In this document: positions 9,291-17,413 of the stretch, piece by piece
Numbering within the stretch: position 1 is the first letter of the stretch
Layout: every line of letters begins with the position of its first letter
Source: DATMNR01 sp963702765
Lineage (GTDB): Bacteria; Chloroflexota; Ktedonobacteria; Ktedonobacterales; Ktedonobacteraceae
Reading direction: 5' to 3'
DNA length: 64,000 nt
NCBI GenBank assembly: GCA_963702765.1
Contig: CAVPEB010000015.1
Location: 1-64,000 of the forward strand
The notes under the pieces: model-generated
The model's input: the letters and a program-made list of their open reading frames with translations, nothing else
Database searches by the model: none
What the model was told of the DNA's origin: nothing
Position numbers and translations under genes: made by a program

Positions 9291-10295
9291 CTATTGCGCC
9301 ACGGTTGCTCCCGCAAACTCACTGACAAGCGCGTTAAACTTCTCAGCCTGCTCATCCTGGAGTTGCTTGCGAGCTTTATCCATCATGCGTACATCGATAT
9401 TCTTATTCACCTGCTTGAAAACATTGCTGGTTTCAGGTGGCATGAAGACATCTTCACGCCCCCAAACAGCGACGACTGGCACCTGTAAGCGCGCAAGTGG
9501 TTCGCTGACATTCATCGCCAGACTATCGCTGAGCATTGATGCAGCCGAATAGCGGTTGTTCGACTGATGGGCGTTAGCATAGACATATTCCACTAACTCC
9601 TCGGTAATCAGACCGGGATTCTGGAAACCCTCGATATCGAAGTAGCTACGAATTGCCCGCCTCGAAGTCAATGTATTATAAATGAACTGTCCGAAGAGTG
9701 GTGTGCGTAACAAAAACTTGACAGCATTAGACATTGGACTCTGGTAGCCTTCCTCCAAAATGTCCACCGGAGGTGATACTAGCACCAGGCGTTCAAAGAG
9801 CTGTGGCCGTCGATATGCGTCGGCAATCACATACGCGCAAGCCAGGCCATGCGCGACAACCACAGCAGGCTTGCCAATCGCCTCTTTCAGGAAGTCATTG
9901 ATCAGATCGCTAAAGGTCTCGGCTGTATAGTCAATTCCGGGACGATCAGACAGACCAAATCCCAATAGATCAAGCGTATAAACACGGAAGTGTTCGGACA
10001 GCGCATCCGCATTCCTGCGCCACTGGAACGAAGATGCGCCCGGACCAAAACCGTGAATAAACAGTAGCGGCTTCGCGTCACGAGCACCTTTCACTTGATA
10101 AAATATATCGCCGTACTTCCATGGATAGCGGCGTTCCTCGCCCTTCAATACGGTATCAGGTTCGCTCACCTGTCCTTCAAGATATTTGTTGTAGAGAGCC
10201 ATCGCTCCAATTGCTCCTCCAACCACTACGGTGGAGGCAAGTAAAGTTCGTCTAAATCCCACTGATAATTCTCCTGTATATTTCACCTTGCGCAA
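9291..10295 (-). CDS. Alpha/beta-hydrolase fold protein lacking catalytic Ser and His
   Basis: A 334-residue protein with an N-terminal membrane anchor (about residues 17-34, LLASTVVVGGAIGAMALY) and a recognisable alpha/beta-hydrolase domain: oxyanion-region HGFGPGASSF, LDLLGFGLSDRP and a late VWGREDVFMPP acid loop. The nucleophile elbow reads VVAHGLACA, so residue 150 is Gly where the family has Ser. The C-terminal catalytic His region reads MDKARKQLQDEQAEKF with no His. The fold is therefore kept while two of three catalytic residues are gone. It is probably a non-enzymatic binding or scaffold protein at the membrane, unless another residue has taken over. Length and start look normal. Confidence 0.85.
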   Translation of the reverse strand: MRKVKYTGELSVGFRRTLLASTVVVGGAIGAMALYNKYLEGQVSEPDTVLKGEERRYPWKYGDIFYQVKGARDAKPLLFIHGFGPGASSFQWRRNADALSEHFRVYTLDLLGFGLSDRPGIDYTAETFSDLINDFLKEAIGKPAVVVAHGLACAYVIADAYRRPQLFERLVLVSPPVDILEEGYQSPMSNAVKFLLRTPLFGQFIYNTLTSRRAIRSYFDIEGFQNPGLITEELVEYVYANAHQSNNRYSAASMLSDSLAMNVSEPLARLQVPVVAVWGREDVFMPPETSNVFKQVNKNIDVRMMDKARKQLQDEQAEKFNALVSEFAGATVAQ

Positions 10296-10441
10296 CCCAA
10301 TCGCCTGCGTTTCACCTGCTCGCTCTGACTTTTATCAATCCCAGGTTGCTTAGATTTCTAAATAAGCTGAGAGGCCCAAGGGGTAATATACCATGTCCGA
10401 ATGATGCGTTGCAAATTTCAATCAGAGAATTTGACATTTCA

Positions 10442-10455
10442 CGTTACAAGTGATT
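10442..10455. repeat. Copy of the GTTACAAGTGAT motif
   Basis: CGTTACAAGTGATT upstream of psuG matches the core of the motif found at 4557, 4781, 33960 and 34122. It is short and could be chance, but its intergenic placement agrees with the others. Confidence 0.35.
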
Positions 10456-10545
10456 GTCTAATGTTACGTGCGACATGGCAAAAGATGCCCAGGAAATCAA
10501 GCACCCTACAATAAAAGCCTAAACATTTACACAAACCGAGGACTC

Positions 10546-11463
10546 ATGAATCAACTTTCACCTTATCTAAAGCTCTCTGACGAGATTCAGACGGCGTTAA
10601 AAGAACAACTCCCGATTGTAGCACTCGAATCGACGGTTATTGCGCATGGTTTGCCCTACCCGGCTAATATGGAGGTTGCTCAGGCAATGGAAGCAGCAAT
10701 ACGGAACGAGGGAGCTATTCCAGCGACGGTGGGCATTCATGAAGGCAAGATTGTGATTGGACTGAATAGAGATGAGATCGAGCGGCTTGGCACAGCGCAA
10801 GATGTCCTGAAAGTGAGCAGGCGCGACCTGGCAGTTGCGTTGGCAACAGGTCAACTTGGCGCAACCACCGTCGCTGGAACGATGCTCGGCGCCAGCATGG
10901 CAGGCATCCGCTTCTTTGCAACAGGGGGCATCGGTGGAGTCCACCGTGGCGCAGAGACCAGTATGGACGTTTCCGCTGACCTGACAGAACTGAGCCGCAC
11001 ACCAGTACTCGTAGTCTGTGCAGGAGCAAAGTCAATCCTGGACCTCGACCTCACACTCGAATACCTGGAAACCCAGGGAGTACCTGTCATTGGCTGGCAG
11101 ACAGACGAGTTCCCTGCTTTCTATGTGCGTTCCAGCGGGCGGCGTTTGACCCACAGTGCCGATGACGTTTCTACTATTGCGGCCATCGCTCGTACTCAAT
11201 GGGAATGTAACCTTCATGGCATCGTTGTTGGTTGTCCCATTCCAGAAGAGTATGCAATGGAGCCAGGTCAACTCGAAGCTGCTACTGAAGAAGCGCTCAG
11301 CCTGGCAAAGGCAGAAGGCATTCGTGGATCTGCCACTACACCATTCCTGCTAGCACATGTCGCAAAGGTGACCGCAGGCGAAAGCATCGAGGCAAATAAA
11401 GCCCTGCTCGTCAACAATGCCCACCTGGCTGCACGCTTCGCGCGTGCATATCACAAAAATTAG
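10546..11463 (+). CDS. psuG: Pseudouridine-5'-phosphate glycosidase
   Basis: A 305-residue enzyme that reversibly splits pseudouridine 5'-phosphate into uracil and ribose 5-phosphate, a Mn-dependent step in salvage of modified RNA nucleosides. Family signatures are VALESTVIAHGLPYP at the N-terminus, EGAIPATVGI, SRRDLAVALATGQLGATTVAGT, FATGGIGGVHRG, VVCAGAKSILDL and the C-terminal VNNAHLAARFA. The start at 10546 has GAGGAC upstream; a longer in-frame ATG at 10468 adds a tail with no family match. The usual partner psuK kinase is not adjacent. It may be a single-gene unit. Confidence 0.93.
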   Translation: MNQLSPYLKLSDEIQTALKEQLPIVALESTVIAHGLPYPANMEVAQAMEAAIRNEGAIPATVGIHEGKIVIGLNRDEIERLGTAQDVLKVSRRDLAVALATGQLGATTVAGTMLGASMAGIRFFATGGIGGVHRGAETSMDVSADLTELSRTPVLVVCAGAKSILDLDLTLEYLETQGVPVIGWQTDEFPAFYVRSSGRRLTHSADDVSTIAAIARTQWECNLHGIVVGCPIPEEYAMEPGQLEAATEEALSLAKAEGIRGSATTPFLLAHVAKVTAGESIEANKALLVNNAHLAARFARAYHKN

Positions 11464-11745
11464 TGTATTTCGAGCGTCAAGTAAAGCAGGATCAAAGGGG
11501 CAGCAAGCCCTTTTGCTGGGTGTGGGATGTCCCCACAATGTCCCTAATTACCTGGGGAGGAGGGGAAGGGAAGAACTTACGAGAAGTTCTGTTACATCGA
11601 TAAAAAAGGTTGATTTCCTGGCGCATTAGGACTACAATACAAACAAATACAAACCACTCCAGGGCGAGAACCAACCTGACTTATTTATTTTCGAATGGGG
11701 CAACCGCACAATGCACACAATGCCCCGGCAAAGGAGCGTTGTATC

Positions 11746-12153
11746 GTGGCTGCAAGATATAGTAAAATAATTGGAGAAATCATCCTCACAGTGCTGTGGA
11801 TCTGCGTTTTCCTACTTATCAAACCCACGCTTGTTATCGATTTCGGTGCTGGCATTACTATGAACTTCAGGCTCTACTTGATCATAATCGGACTCCTGAT
11901 TTTAGTTTTTTACAATATTTTGTACCCTGCAAGCATTGAAGTAACCAAGCTAGCCATGACCTGTGCGGTCACTATTATGTGGTTGTCTGTCCTCATCTTC
12001 TACCACTTTCAACCACTTCAGGGGACAGAAGCTGCTTATGCAGCAGGAAAGATCTATGATGGCGCTGTTGGCTTCTTCGCTCTCGTAGGAGGTCTGGGTA
12101 TTTGCCTCTTGTGGATACGCTTCTTCTCAGACGAAATTTCTTTAGACGAATAG
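11746..12153 (+). CDS. Four-segment membrane protein, function unknown
   Basis: A hydrophobic protein of 135 residues, not recognised. From GTG at 11746 (AAGGAG at 11731-11736) there are four predicted membrane helices: ILTVLWICVFLLI, LYLIIIGLLILVFY, LAMTCAVTIMWLSVLIFY and VGFFALVGGLGICLLWI. It ends in an acidic tail (FFSDEISLDE). An ATG at 11695 would add 17 hydrophilic residues but has no ribosome site. It lies between psuG and the convergent purH gene. Confidence 0.65.
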   Translation: MAARYSKIIGEIILTVLWICVFLLIKPTLVIDFGAGITMNFRLYLIIIGLLILVFYNILYPASIEVTKLAMTCAVTIMWLSVLIFYHFQPLQGTEAAYAAGKIYDGAVGFFALVGGLGICLLWIRFFSDEISLDE

Positions 12154-12174
12154 CAAATCTACTGTCGCGATCAT

Positions 12175-12227
12175 GACAACACCAATAAAATCGGCCCCGA
12201 AATGGGGCCGATTTTATTGGTGTTGTC
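12175..12227. terminator. Bidirectional terminator, 24-bp perfect hairpin
   Basis: GACAACACCAATAAAATCGG at the left arm (12175-12198) is perfectly repeated in inverse at 12204-12227 with a five-base loop. It sits between convergent genes (membrane protein and purH), the expected place for a shared terminator, and has A/T tracts inside both arms. Confidence 0.75.
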
Positions 12228-12262
12228 AATTGTCATCTTTCGTTGTACTCAGGATGACAGTA
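12228..12262. repeat. REP-like repeat copy
   Basis: ATTGTCATCTTTCGTTGTACTCAGGATGACAG is a weak copy of the TGTCATNCT...AGGATGACA palindrome, directly after the purH-side hairpin. Confidence 0.5.
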
Positions 12263-12333
12263 CTTTCCCTAACAACGATGCATAGATTGATGCGTTTTAC
12301 CACCGCTCCATTAACCCTCACATCCCCTGTTTC

Positions 12334-13917
12334 CTAATGCCGAAAATGTCTCTGCCCAGTAAAAATCATCGCGACAGCATGATGATTCGCCATTCGAATT
12401 GATTCTTCATCGCGAATCGAACCACCTGGTTGAATAATCGCGGTAATACCCGCCTTGACGGCGGCCTCCACACCATCAGAGAAAGGAAAGAAAGCATCAG
12501 AAGCCAGCACCGATCCTCGCGCCCTGCTTTCTGCTTTCTCTAAAGCCAGCTGTACGCTGGCAACGCGGTTCATCTGTCCTGCTCCAACACCTATGAGGAC
12601 CAGTTTATGCGCGAGTACTATCGCGTTGGATTTCACGTGACGCACAACCTTCCATGCAAACATCAGGTCTGTCACCTCTTCTAACGTTGGTTCTCTCTCT
12701 GTCACAACACGAAACGAAACCTCTTGCCCATCCATTGCGTCCAGAGTCTGTAATAAAAGGCCACCGCTGATACTGCGAACATCAAGCTGGCTCGTGAGCG
12801 TTGATTGCTTTATTGCGCCGTTTAAACTACGATTATCAATCGCACAGTGTGTCGCGAGCAAGCGCAGGTTCTTCTTCATACGCAGAATATCAAGAGCCTC
12901 AGGTGTAAATTCTGGGGCAATGATTGCTTCATAGAACAACAGGCTCATCTCTCGTGCTGTTGCCGCGTCAACAGGACGATTGCTGCCAATGATTCCGCCA
13001 TAGGCTGAAATGGGATCGCCAGTATGAGCCTTTTTGTACGCCTCGAGCAGATTGTCATCACAGGCCAGACCACATGGATTGGTATGTTTGATAATGGCTA
13101 CTGCCGGAGCGGTGAAACTGCTGACAGCTGCAAGCGCGGCATTGAGATCCAGCAGGTTGTTAAACGAGAGTTCCTTACCATGTAACACTTCCGCGTCAGT
13201 CACGGTTGGATGTGTAGCGGTAGCTGGAACTCCACCCCAACGATACAATGCAGCTAGTTGATGAGGATTCTCGCCATATCTCAGAGGCTGAATGCGCTCC
13301 AGAGCAAGTGTCAGGCTTTCAGGAAAATATTCCGGTTCAGAAGCCTGCTGGCGTAGATATTCAGCAATTGCCGTGTCATAGCTTGCTGTATGCTGAAATG
13401 CTATCGCAGCAAGACGGCGGCGAGTGTTGAAACTGACCTCTCCCTGCTCACTCCACTCCTGCATCACAGGTGCATAATCTTGCGGGCGAACCAGTATGAT
13501 TACATCCTGAAAATTCTTTGCTGCTGCGCGAATTAATGAAACTCCACCAATGTCGATTTGTTCCAGAGCTTCGCTCAACGTTGTATTCGAGCGAGCGATT
13601 GTATCGACAAATGGATAGAGATTCACAACCACGATATCTATGGGAACGATACCATGATCCTGCAAATCTTGTGTATGGGCAGTATTATCACGACGAGCAA
13701 GAATGCCACCAAAAATAGCAGGGTGTAACGTCTTCACTCTCCCATCGAGTATCTCTGGAAATTCGGTGAGCGCGCTGACAGGCTCTACTTCAATACCTTC
13801 GGCTTTCAGTGCGTTGGCTGTACCGCTTGTAGAGAAAATCGTGACATTATGAACCTGAAATTCACGGGCCAATTCTATAAGGCCATCGCGCTTCGCAGTA
13901 CTGACGATTGCTCGCAT
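12334..13917 (-). CDS. purH: Bifunctional AICAR formyltransferase/IMP cyclohydrolase
   Basis: A 527-residue enzyme for the last two steps of purine synthesis: formylation of AICAR with 10-formyl-THF, then ring closure to IMP. The N-terminal cyclohydrolase domain (residues 1-150) shows FSTSGTANALKAEGI, GRVKTLHPAIFGGILARR and IDIGGVSLIRAAAKN. The C-terminal transformylase shows RYGENPHQ, GKELSFNNLLDL, IKHTNPCGLA and SAYGGIIGSNRPVD. Length and both domains are normal. It sits alone, 24 bases downstream of a co-oriented Lrp-type regulator with which it may be co-transcribed. Confidence 0.96.
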   Translation of the reverse strand: MRAIVSTAKRDGLIELAREFQVHNVTIFSTSGTANALKAEGIEVEPVSALTEFPEILDGRVKTLHPAIFGGILARRDNTAHTQDLQDHGIVPIDIVVVNLYPFVDTIARSNTTLSEALEQIDIGGVSLIRAAAKNFQDVIILVRPQDYAPVMQEWSEQGEVSFNTRRRLAAIAFQHTASYDTAIAEYLRQQASEPEYFPESLTLALERIQPLRYGENPHQLAALYRWGGVPATATHPTVTDAEVLHGKELSFNNLLDLNAALAAVSSFTAPAVAIIKHTNPCGLACDDNLLEAYKKAHTGDPISAYGGIIGSNRPVDAATAREMSLLFYEAIIAPEFTPEALDILRMKKNLRLLATHCAIDNRSLNGAIKQSTLTSQLDVRSISGGLLLQTLDAMDGQEVSFRVVTEREPTLEEVTDLMFAWKVVRHVKSNAIVLAHKLVLIGVGAGQMNRVASVQLALEKAESRARGSVLASDAFFPFSDGVEAAVKAGITAIIQPGGSIRDEESIRMANHHAVAMIFTGQRHFRH

Positions 13918-13941
13918 GCAATTATCCTTTCAGTTCGGTTC

Positions 13942-14442
13942 TTATGCAATTGTTTCTAATTTTTGGTGGTTAGTGTCGAGTCCAGCTCGAGTTACAACTT
14001 TCCTGCACAGAACTGTGGACAACACAATTGAAGTAGTCAGTTGCCCATGCTCAGAAATCTGGTCGATAAGTGATTCCAGATGCTCAACAGAAGAAGCTAT
14101 AACCTTCATGACTAATGAGTCACTACCTGTTACACGATAACATTCGAGCACCTCAGGAATTGATTGAGTCGAAGCGGTTAAACGCGTGCATCGCTCCCCG
14201 GGAGAATTACTGACACGAATAATAGCGGTGATGGGGTATCCAATCTTAGCCGTATTCACTTCAGCACGATATCCGGTAATAATTCCTGCATCTTCCATTC
14301 TCCGCACACGCTCAGCAACCGCGGGTGAAGAGAGTCCAACTCGTTGCCCAAGCTCGCTAAAAGACAGCCTTGCATTCTCTTGAAGAGCCTCCAGGATGTG
14401 CCATCCTGTCTCGTCGAGCAGTCTTTCGTTTTCTAAAGCCAT
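13942..14442 (-). CDS. Lrp/AsnC family transcriptional regulator
   Basis: A 166-residue feast/famine regulator. The N-terminal winged helix (residues 8-60) has ILEALQENARLSFSELGQRV and LSSPAVAERVRRMEDAGII. The C-terminal RAM effector-binding domain (about 72-150) includes IPEVLECYRVTGSDSLVMKV. Family members bind amino acids and form octamers. It lies just upstream of purH on the same strand, so it may control or share a transcript with purine synthesis; this is inference. The leader 14443-14602 is shared with the divergent small membrane gene. Confidence 0.9.
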   Translation of the reverse strand: MALENERLLDETGWHILEALQENARLSFSELGQRVGLSSPAVAERVRRMEDAGIITGYRAEVNTAKIGYPITAIIRVSNSPGERCTRLTASTQSIPEVLECYRVTGSDSLVMKVIASSVEHLESLIDQISEHGQLTTSIVLSTVLCRKVVTRAGLDTNHQKLETIA

Positions 14443-14602
14443 TTTCGATTTTACCTTTGTTTTTTAACCTGTAAAGCCTCTATCCCTTAACTTTACCATT
14501 CATTATAGCACAATATACTTGTATAATTACAACATAGAAGGTAAACGTAAATCATATAGAAAAACAAATGATAAAAGCCAATAACGACAAAGGAGGCTTA
14601 TA

Positions 14603-14734
14603 ATGGAAATGTTACTTGTTATATTAATCGCACTCATCATTCTTGATATTGCTGCCAGGCGTTGGGGTGTCAATAGTACTGAAGACGTCAACAGCCCCGA
14701 ATGGAGCAGGCGTAAAGAGTGGGGAGCGATCTAA
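14603..14734 (+). CDS. 43-residue membrane peptide, function unknown
   Basis: A very short but convincing gene. AAAGGAGG lies seven bases before ATG 14603, and a terminator-like hairpin follows the TAA at 14732-14734. The peptide has one N-terminal membrane helix (MLLVILIALIILDIAA), then a positively charged RRWG and a polar tail (SPEWSRRKEWGAI). The strong ribosome site, single helix and own hairpin support translation. Divergent from the Lrp gene, so it may be controlled by it. No family recognised. Confidence 0.65.
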   Translation: MEMLLVILIALIILDIAARRWGVNSTEDVNSPEWSRRKEWGAI

Positions 14735-14755
14735 GGATTGTTTGAAAAACGGCTG

Positions 14756-14781
14756 TAGGGGCGCAAGGAATTGCGCCCCTA
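14756..14781. terminator. Hairpin TAGGGGCGCAA-GGAA-TTGCGCCCCTA
   Basis: A perfect 11-bp inverted repeat with a four-base loop between the small membrane gene (plus) and the SOD gene (minus). A weak T/A stretch (TATTATTTAA) follows. It probably serves both convergent genes and belongs to the dispersed TAGGGGCG family. Confidence 0.65.
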
Positions 14782-14813
14782 TATTATTTAAGTCATCGAA
14801 GAATCTACAGGCT

Positions 14814-15434
14814 TTAATGGCCGCTGCGGCCCTGACTGTAGCGACGCGCAACCTCATCCCAGTTGACCACATTCCACCATGCGTTCAGATACTCGGGACG
14901 GCGATTTTGGTACTTAAGGTAGTAGGCATGCTCCCAGACATCGTTACCCACCACCGGATACAAACCATCCATGAGCGGGCTATCCTGATTTGCAGTAGAG
15001 ATAACCTGCAGTTTTCCGCTTGAGTCAAGCACGAGCCATGCCCAACCTGAACCGAAACGTTTGGTGCCAGCATCATTAAAAGCTGTTTTGAAGGCATCGA
15101 AAGAACCAAATGTTTGCTGGATAGCACTGGCAAGATCACCAGTAGGCTCACCACCACCATTTGGCTTCATAATATTCCAGAACATGCTATGGTTGGAGTG
15201 ACCACCTGCGTTATTACGCACAGCCGTGCGAATACTGTCTGGTACCTGATTAATGTTGCGCAGCAAATCATCAACGGACATAGAAGCAAGCTGATCCTGA
15301 CCTTGCAGCGCATTATTCACATTGGTAACGTAAGTTTGATGGTGCTTGTCATGATGGAGTTGCATCGTCTGTGTGTCGATATACGGTTCTAGCGCACTGT
15401 AGTCATACGGAAGTGGTGGAAGTTCGAATGCCAT
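14814..15434 (-). CDS. sodA: Superoxide dismutase [Mn/Fe]
   Basis: A 206-residue enzyme that dismutes superoxide to oxygen and peroxide in the cytoplasm. The four metal ligands are visible: His in LHHDKHHQTYV, His in SNHSMFWNIM, and Asp and His in DVWEHAYYLKYQN. The NQDSPLMDG stretch and overall pattern favour the Mn type, but cambialistic use cannot be excluded. AAGGAG precedes the start. It is next to methionine sulfoxide reductase on the opposite strand, an oxidative-stress pairing. Confidence 0.95.
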   Translation of the reverse strand: MAFELPPLPYDYSALEPYIDTQTMQLHHDKHHQTYVTNVNNALQGQDQLASMSVDDLLRNINQVPDSIRTAVRNNAGGHSNHSMFWNIMKPNGGGEPTGDLASAIQQTFGSFDAFKTAFNDAGTKRFGSGWAWLVLDSSGKLQVISTANQDSPLMDGLYPVVGNDVWEHAYYLKYQNRRPEYLNAWWNVVNWDEVARRYSQGRSGH

Positions 15435-15705
15435 GTTTTACATTCTCCTTATTTGAATAAAGTATTGAGTTATCACTAGTATCATCTCAAACCATTACTT
15501 ATCCATTCATGAACTCGCAACATTCGAGCCAGACAGGATAAGAAGAGACGACACGTAAACGTTCTACGCTACTAGTTGTATTAGATAGTCAAACAATTGT
15601 CAAGCTCAAGAGGACTGACAAGCACAACTAAATCGAGTTGTTATCGGGGAATATTTCATGGTACATTACATAGAATGAGTGAGATACAGAAAAATGAGGT
15701 GATGC

Positions 15706-16257
15706 ATGGCACAATTTGAAACTGCAATACTTGCAAATGGATGCTTCTGGTGTACAGAGGCAATTTTCAACAGGCTTAAAGGTGTAACATCAGTTATGCC
15801 AGGATACGCGGCATCCCAGGTAGCAAACCCCTCGTACAAAGAGGTCTGCACAGGCCGAACCGGTGCGGCGGAAGCAATCCAGCTAACATACGATCCATCA
15901 ATTATATCCTACGATACATTGCTCGAAATATTCTGGTATACTCATGACCCTACAACACTTAATCGCCAGGGAAATGACGTCGGTACGCAATATCGTTCGG
16001 CAATTTTCTATCAAAATGATGCGCAAAAACAGGCTGCCCTGGCGTCAAAAGAAGCGCTAGAAAAATCAGGCACCTATAAAAAGCCGATTGTTACGGAAAT
16101 TACGCCCTTCACGAATTTTTATCCAGCAGAGAACTATCACAAGGACTATTATGACAACAACCGCTCACAGGGATATTGTATGGTTGTGATAGATCCGAAG
16201 GTAAAGAAGTTGCTCAAGGAACACAGCGATGTCGTAAAAGAAGAATACGTTAGATAA
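15706..16257 (+). CDS. msrA: Peptide-methionine (S)-S-oxide reductase
   Basis: A 183-residue repair enzyme that reduces methionine-S-sulfoxide in proteins. The catalytic motif GCFWC is at residues 12-16 with the nucleophile C13. VMPGYAASQVANPSYKEVCTGRTGAAEAI and FYPAENYHKDYY are further family blocks; the usual GYAGG appears as GYAAS. The resolving step uses thioredoxin. An AGGTG site lies just ahead of ATG. It reads into the chromate transporter pair seven bases downstream, so the three probably form one operon. Confidence 0.95.
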   Translation: MAQFETAILANGCFWCTEAIFNRLKGVTSVMPGYAASQVANPSYKEVCTGRTGAAEAIQLTYDPSIISYDTLLEIFWYTHDPTTLNRQGNDVGTQYRSAIFYQNDAQKQAALASKEALEKSGTYKKPIVTEITPFTNFYPAENYHKDYYDNNRSQGYCMVVIDPKVKKLLKEHSDVVKEEYVR

Positions 16258-16264
16258 TTCATCC

Positions 16265-16882
16265 ATGAAACTTCAGGACCCACTTCCCGGCAAATGGCAA
16301 CTTTTTCGTATCTGGGCAAGCATCGGGCTACAATCCTTTGGTGGCGGAGCATCGACGACATTCCTGATTCAGCGTGCGTTTATTGAGAAGCATAAATGGC
16401 TCTCGATGGAAGAATTCATTTACCTGTGGAATTTATGCATTCTCACGCCCGGCATCAACCTCGTAGCGTTAACCGTCCTCATTGGAAAGAAACTGGGTGG
16501 AGCCTGGGGCATTGCTATTTCCCTTGCCGGGATGCTCCTGCCAAGCGCAGCAATGACCTGTTTATTAGCAGCTCTCTTTCTCCAGGTAAAGAACGTAACT
16601 GCGGTCCAGGCAGTTTTTCGTGGGGTAATCCCGGCAACTGGTGGTATTCTGTTAGTTGTCGGGCTGAATTTTGCGCTACCCTTGATTCGAAAAGGCTATA
16701 AAGAAGGGATTCTCTTCCTGCTTGTGAGTGGTGTACTCACCATTACCTGCGCAGTTGCCGTTATTTTCTTGAAGCTCTCGGTAATCATTGTCATTCTTGG
16801 AGCAGCTTTGCTTGGCACATTCTTATTTTCTTCAAAATCAACCCCCCCACTTTACGAAGAGGAGCAAGGGGAGCCACAATGA
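16265..16882 (+). CDS. Chromate transporter, N-terminal-type half (ChrA family)
   Basis: A short-chain CHR protein of 205 residues with about six membrane helices. RIWASIGLQSFGGGASTTFLIQ and the following LCILTPGINLVALTVLIGKKLGG carry the family FGG and PG patterns. Short CHR proteins work as paired halves that export or take up chromate/sulfate-like oxyanions. Its stop overlaps the start of the partner (ATGA at 16879), implying translational coupling. Confidence 0.88.
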   Translation: MKLQDPLPGKWQLFRIWASIGLQSFGGGASTTFLIQRAFIEKHKWLSMEEFIYLWNLCILTPGINLVALTVLIGKKLGGAWGIAISLAGMLLPSAAMTCLLAALFLQVKNVTAVQAVFRGVIPATGGILLVVGLNFALPLIRKGYKEGILFLLVSGVLTITCAVAVIFLKLSVIIVILGAALLGTFLFSSKSTPPLYEEEQGEPQ

Positions 16883-17391
16883 TCAACCCATTTATCTACT
16901 TTCTCTTGTTCCTGAAAGCCTCACTCTTCTCAACCGGAGGGTTTAGTAATTTGCCTAGCCTGCACCAGGATTTGATAGCCAATAGCTGGGCCACAGAAAG
17001 CGACTTCGGACAATCTATTGCTATTGGGCAAATAAGCCCTGGCCCAAATGGATTATGGGTTATAAGCCTGGGTTATCTTACCTACGGTTTAACCGGCGCA
17101 CTCTTAGCATTGATAGCAATCACTCTCCCTGCGCTACTTGTGCTACTTGTCTTAGCAGGCTACTCACGTATCGAGCATCAAACCTGGGTACAAGGGGCTA
17201 TGCGGGGTGTCTCACTCGCCGTTGTCGGTCTCTTACTCTCAGTCGTCTGGACGATCCTGCACCAACCAGGAGTGGACTGGAAAGGTACGCTTATAGCCGC
17301 AGGCGCGTTCGGCTTAGGGCTGAGCCGCAAAGTGAATATCCTGATTATCTTAAGCCTGGCTGGACTGGCAGGATATATTTTGTACCGCTAA
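16879..17391 (+). CDS. Chromate transporter, C-terminal-type half (ChrA family)
   Basis: The 170-residue partner of the preceding protein. FLKASLFSTGGFSNLPSLH, AIGQISPGPNGLWVISLGY and five to six hydrophobic helices fit the second CHR domain, equivalent to the second half of a fused ChrA. ATGA overlap with the first half indicates 1:1 synthesis. It converges on the citrate synthase gene with a gap of only 22 bases. Confidence 0.88.
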   Translation: MINPFIYFLLFLKASLFSTGGFSNLPSLHQDLIANSWATESDFGQSIAIGQISPGPNGLWVISLGYLTYGLTGALLALIAITLPALLVLLVLAGYSRIEHQTWVQGAMRGVSLAVVGLLLSVVWTILHQPGVDWKGTLIAAGAFGLGLSRKVNILIILSLAGLAGYILYR

Positions 17392-17413
17392 CCCGTCTAT
17401 ACGAGTTGAATTG

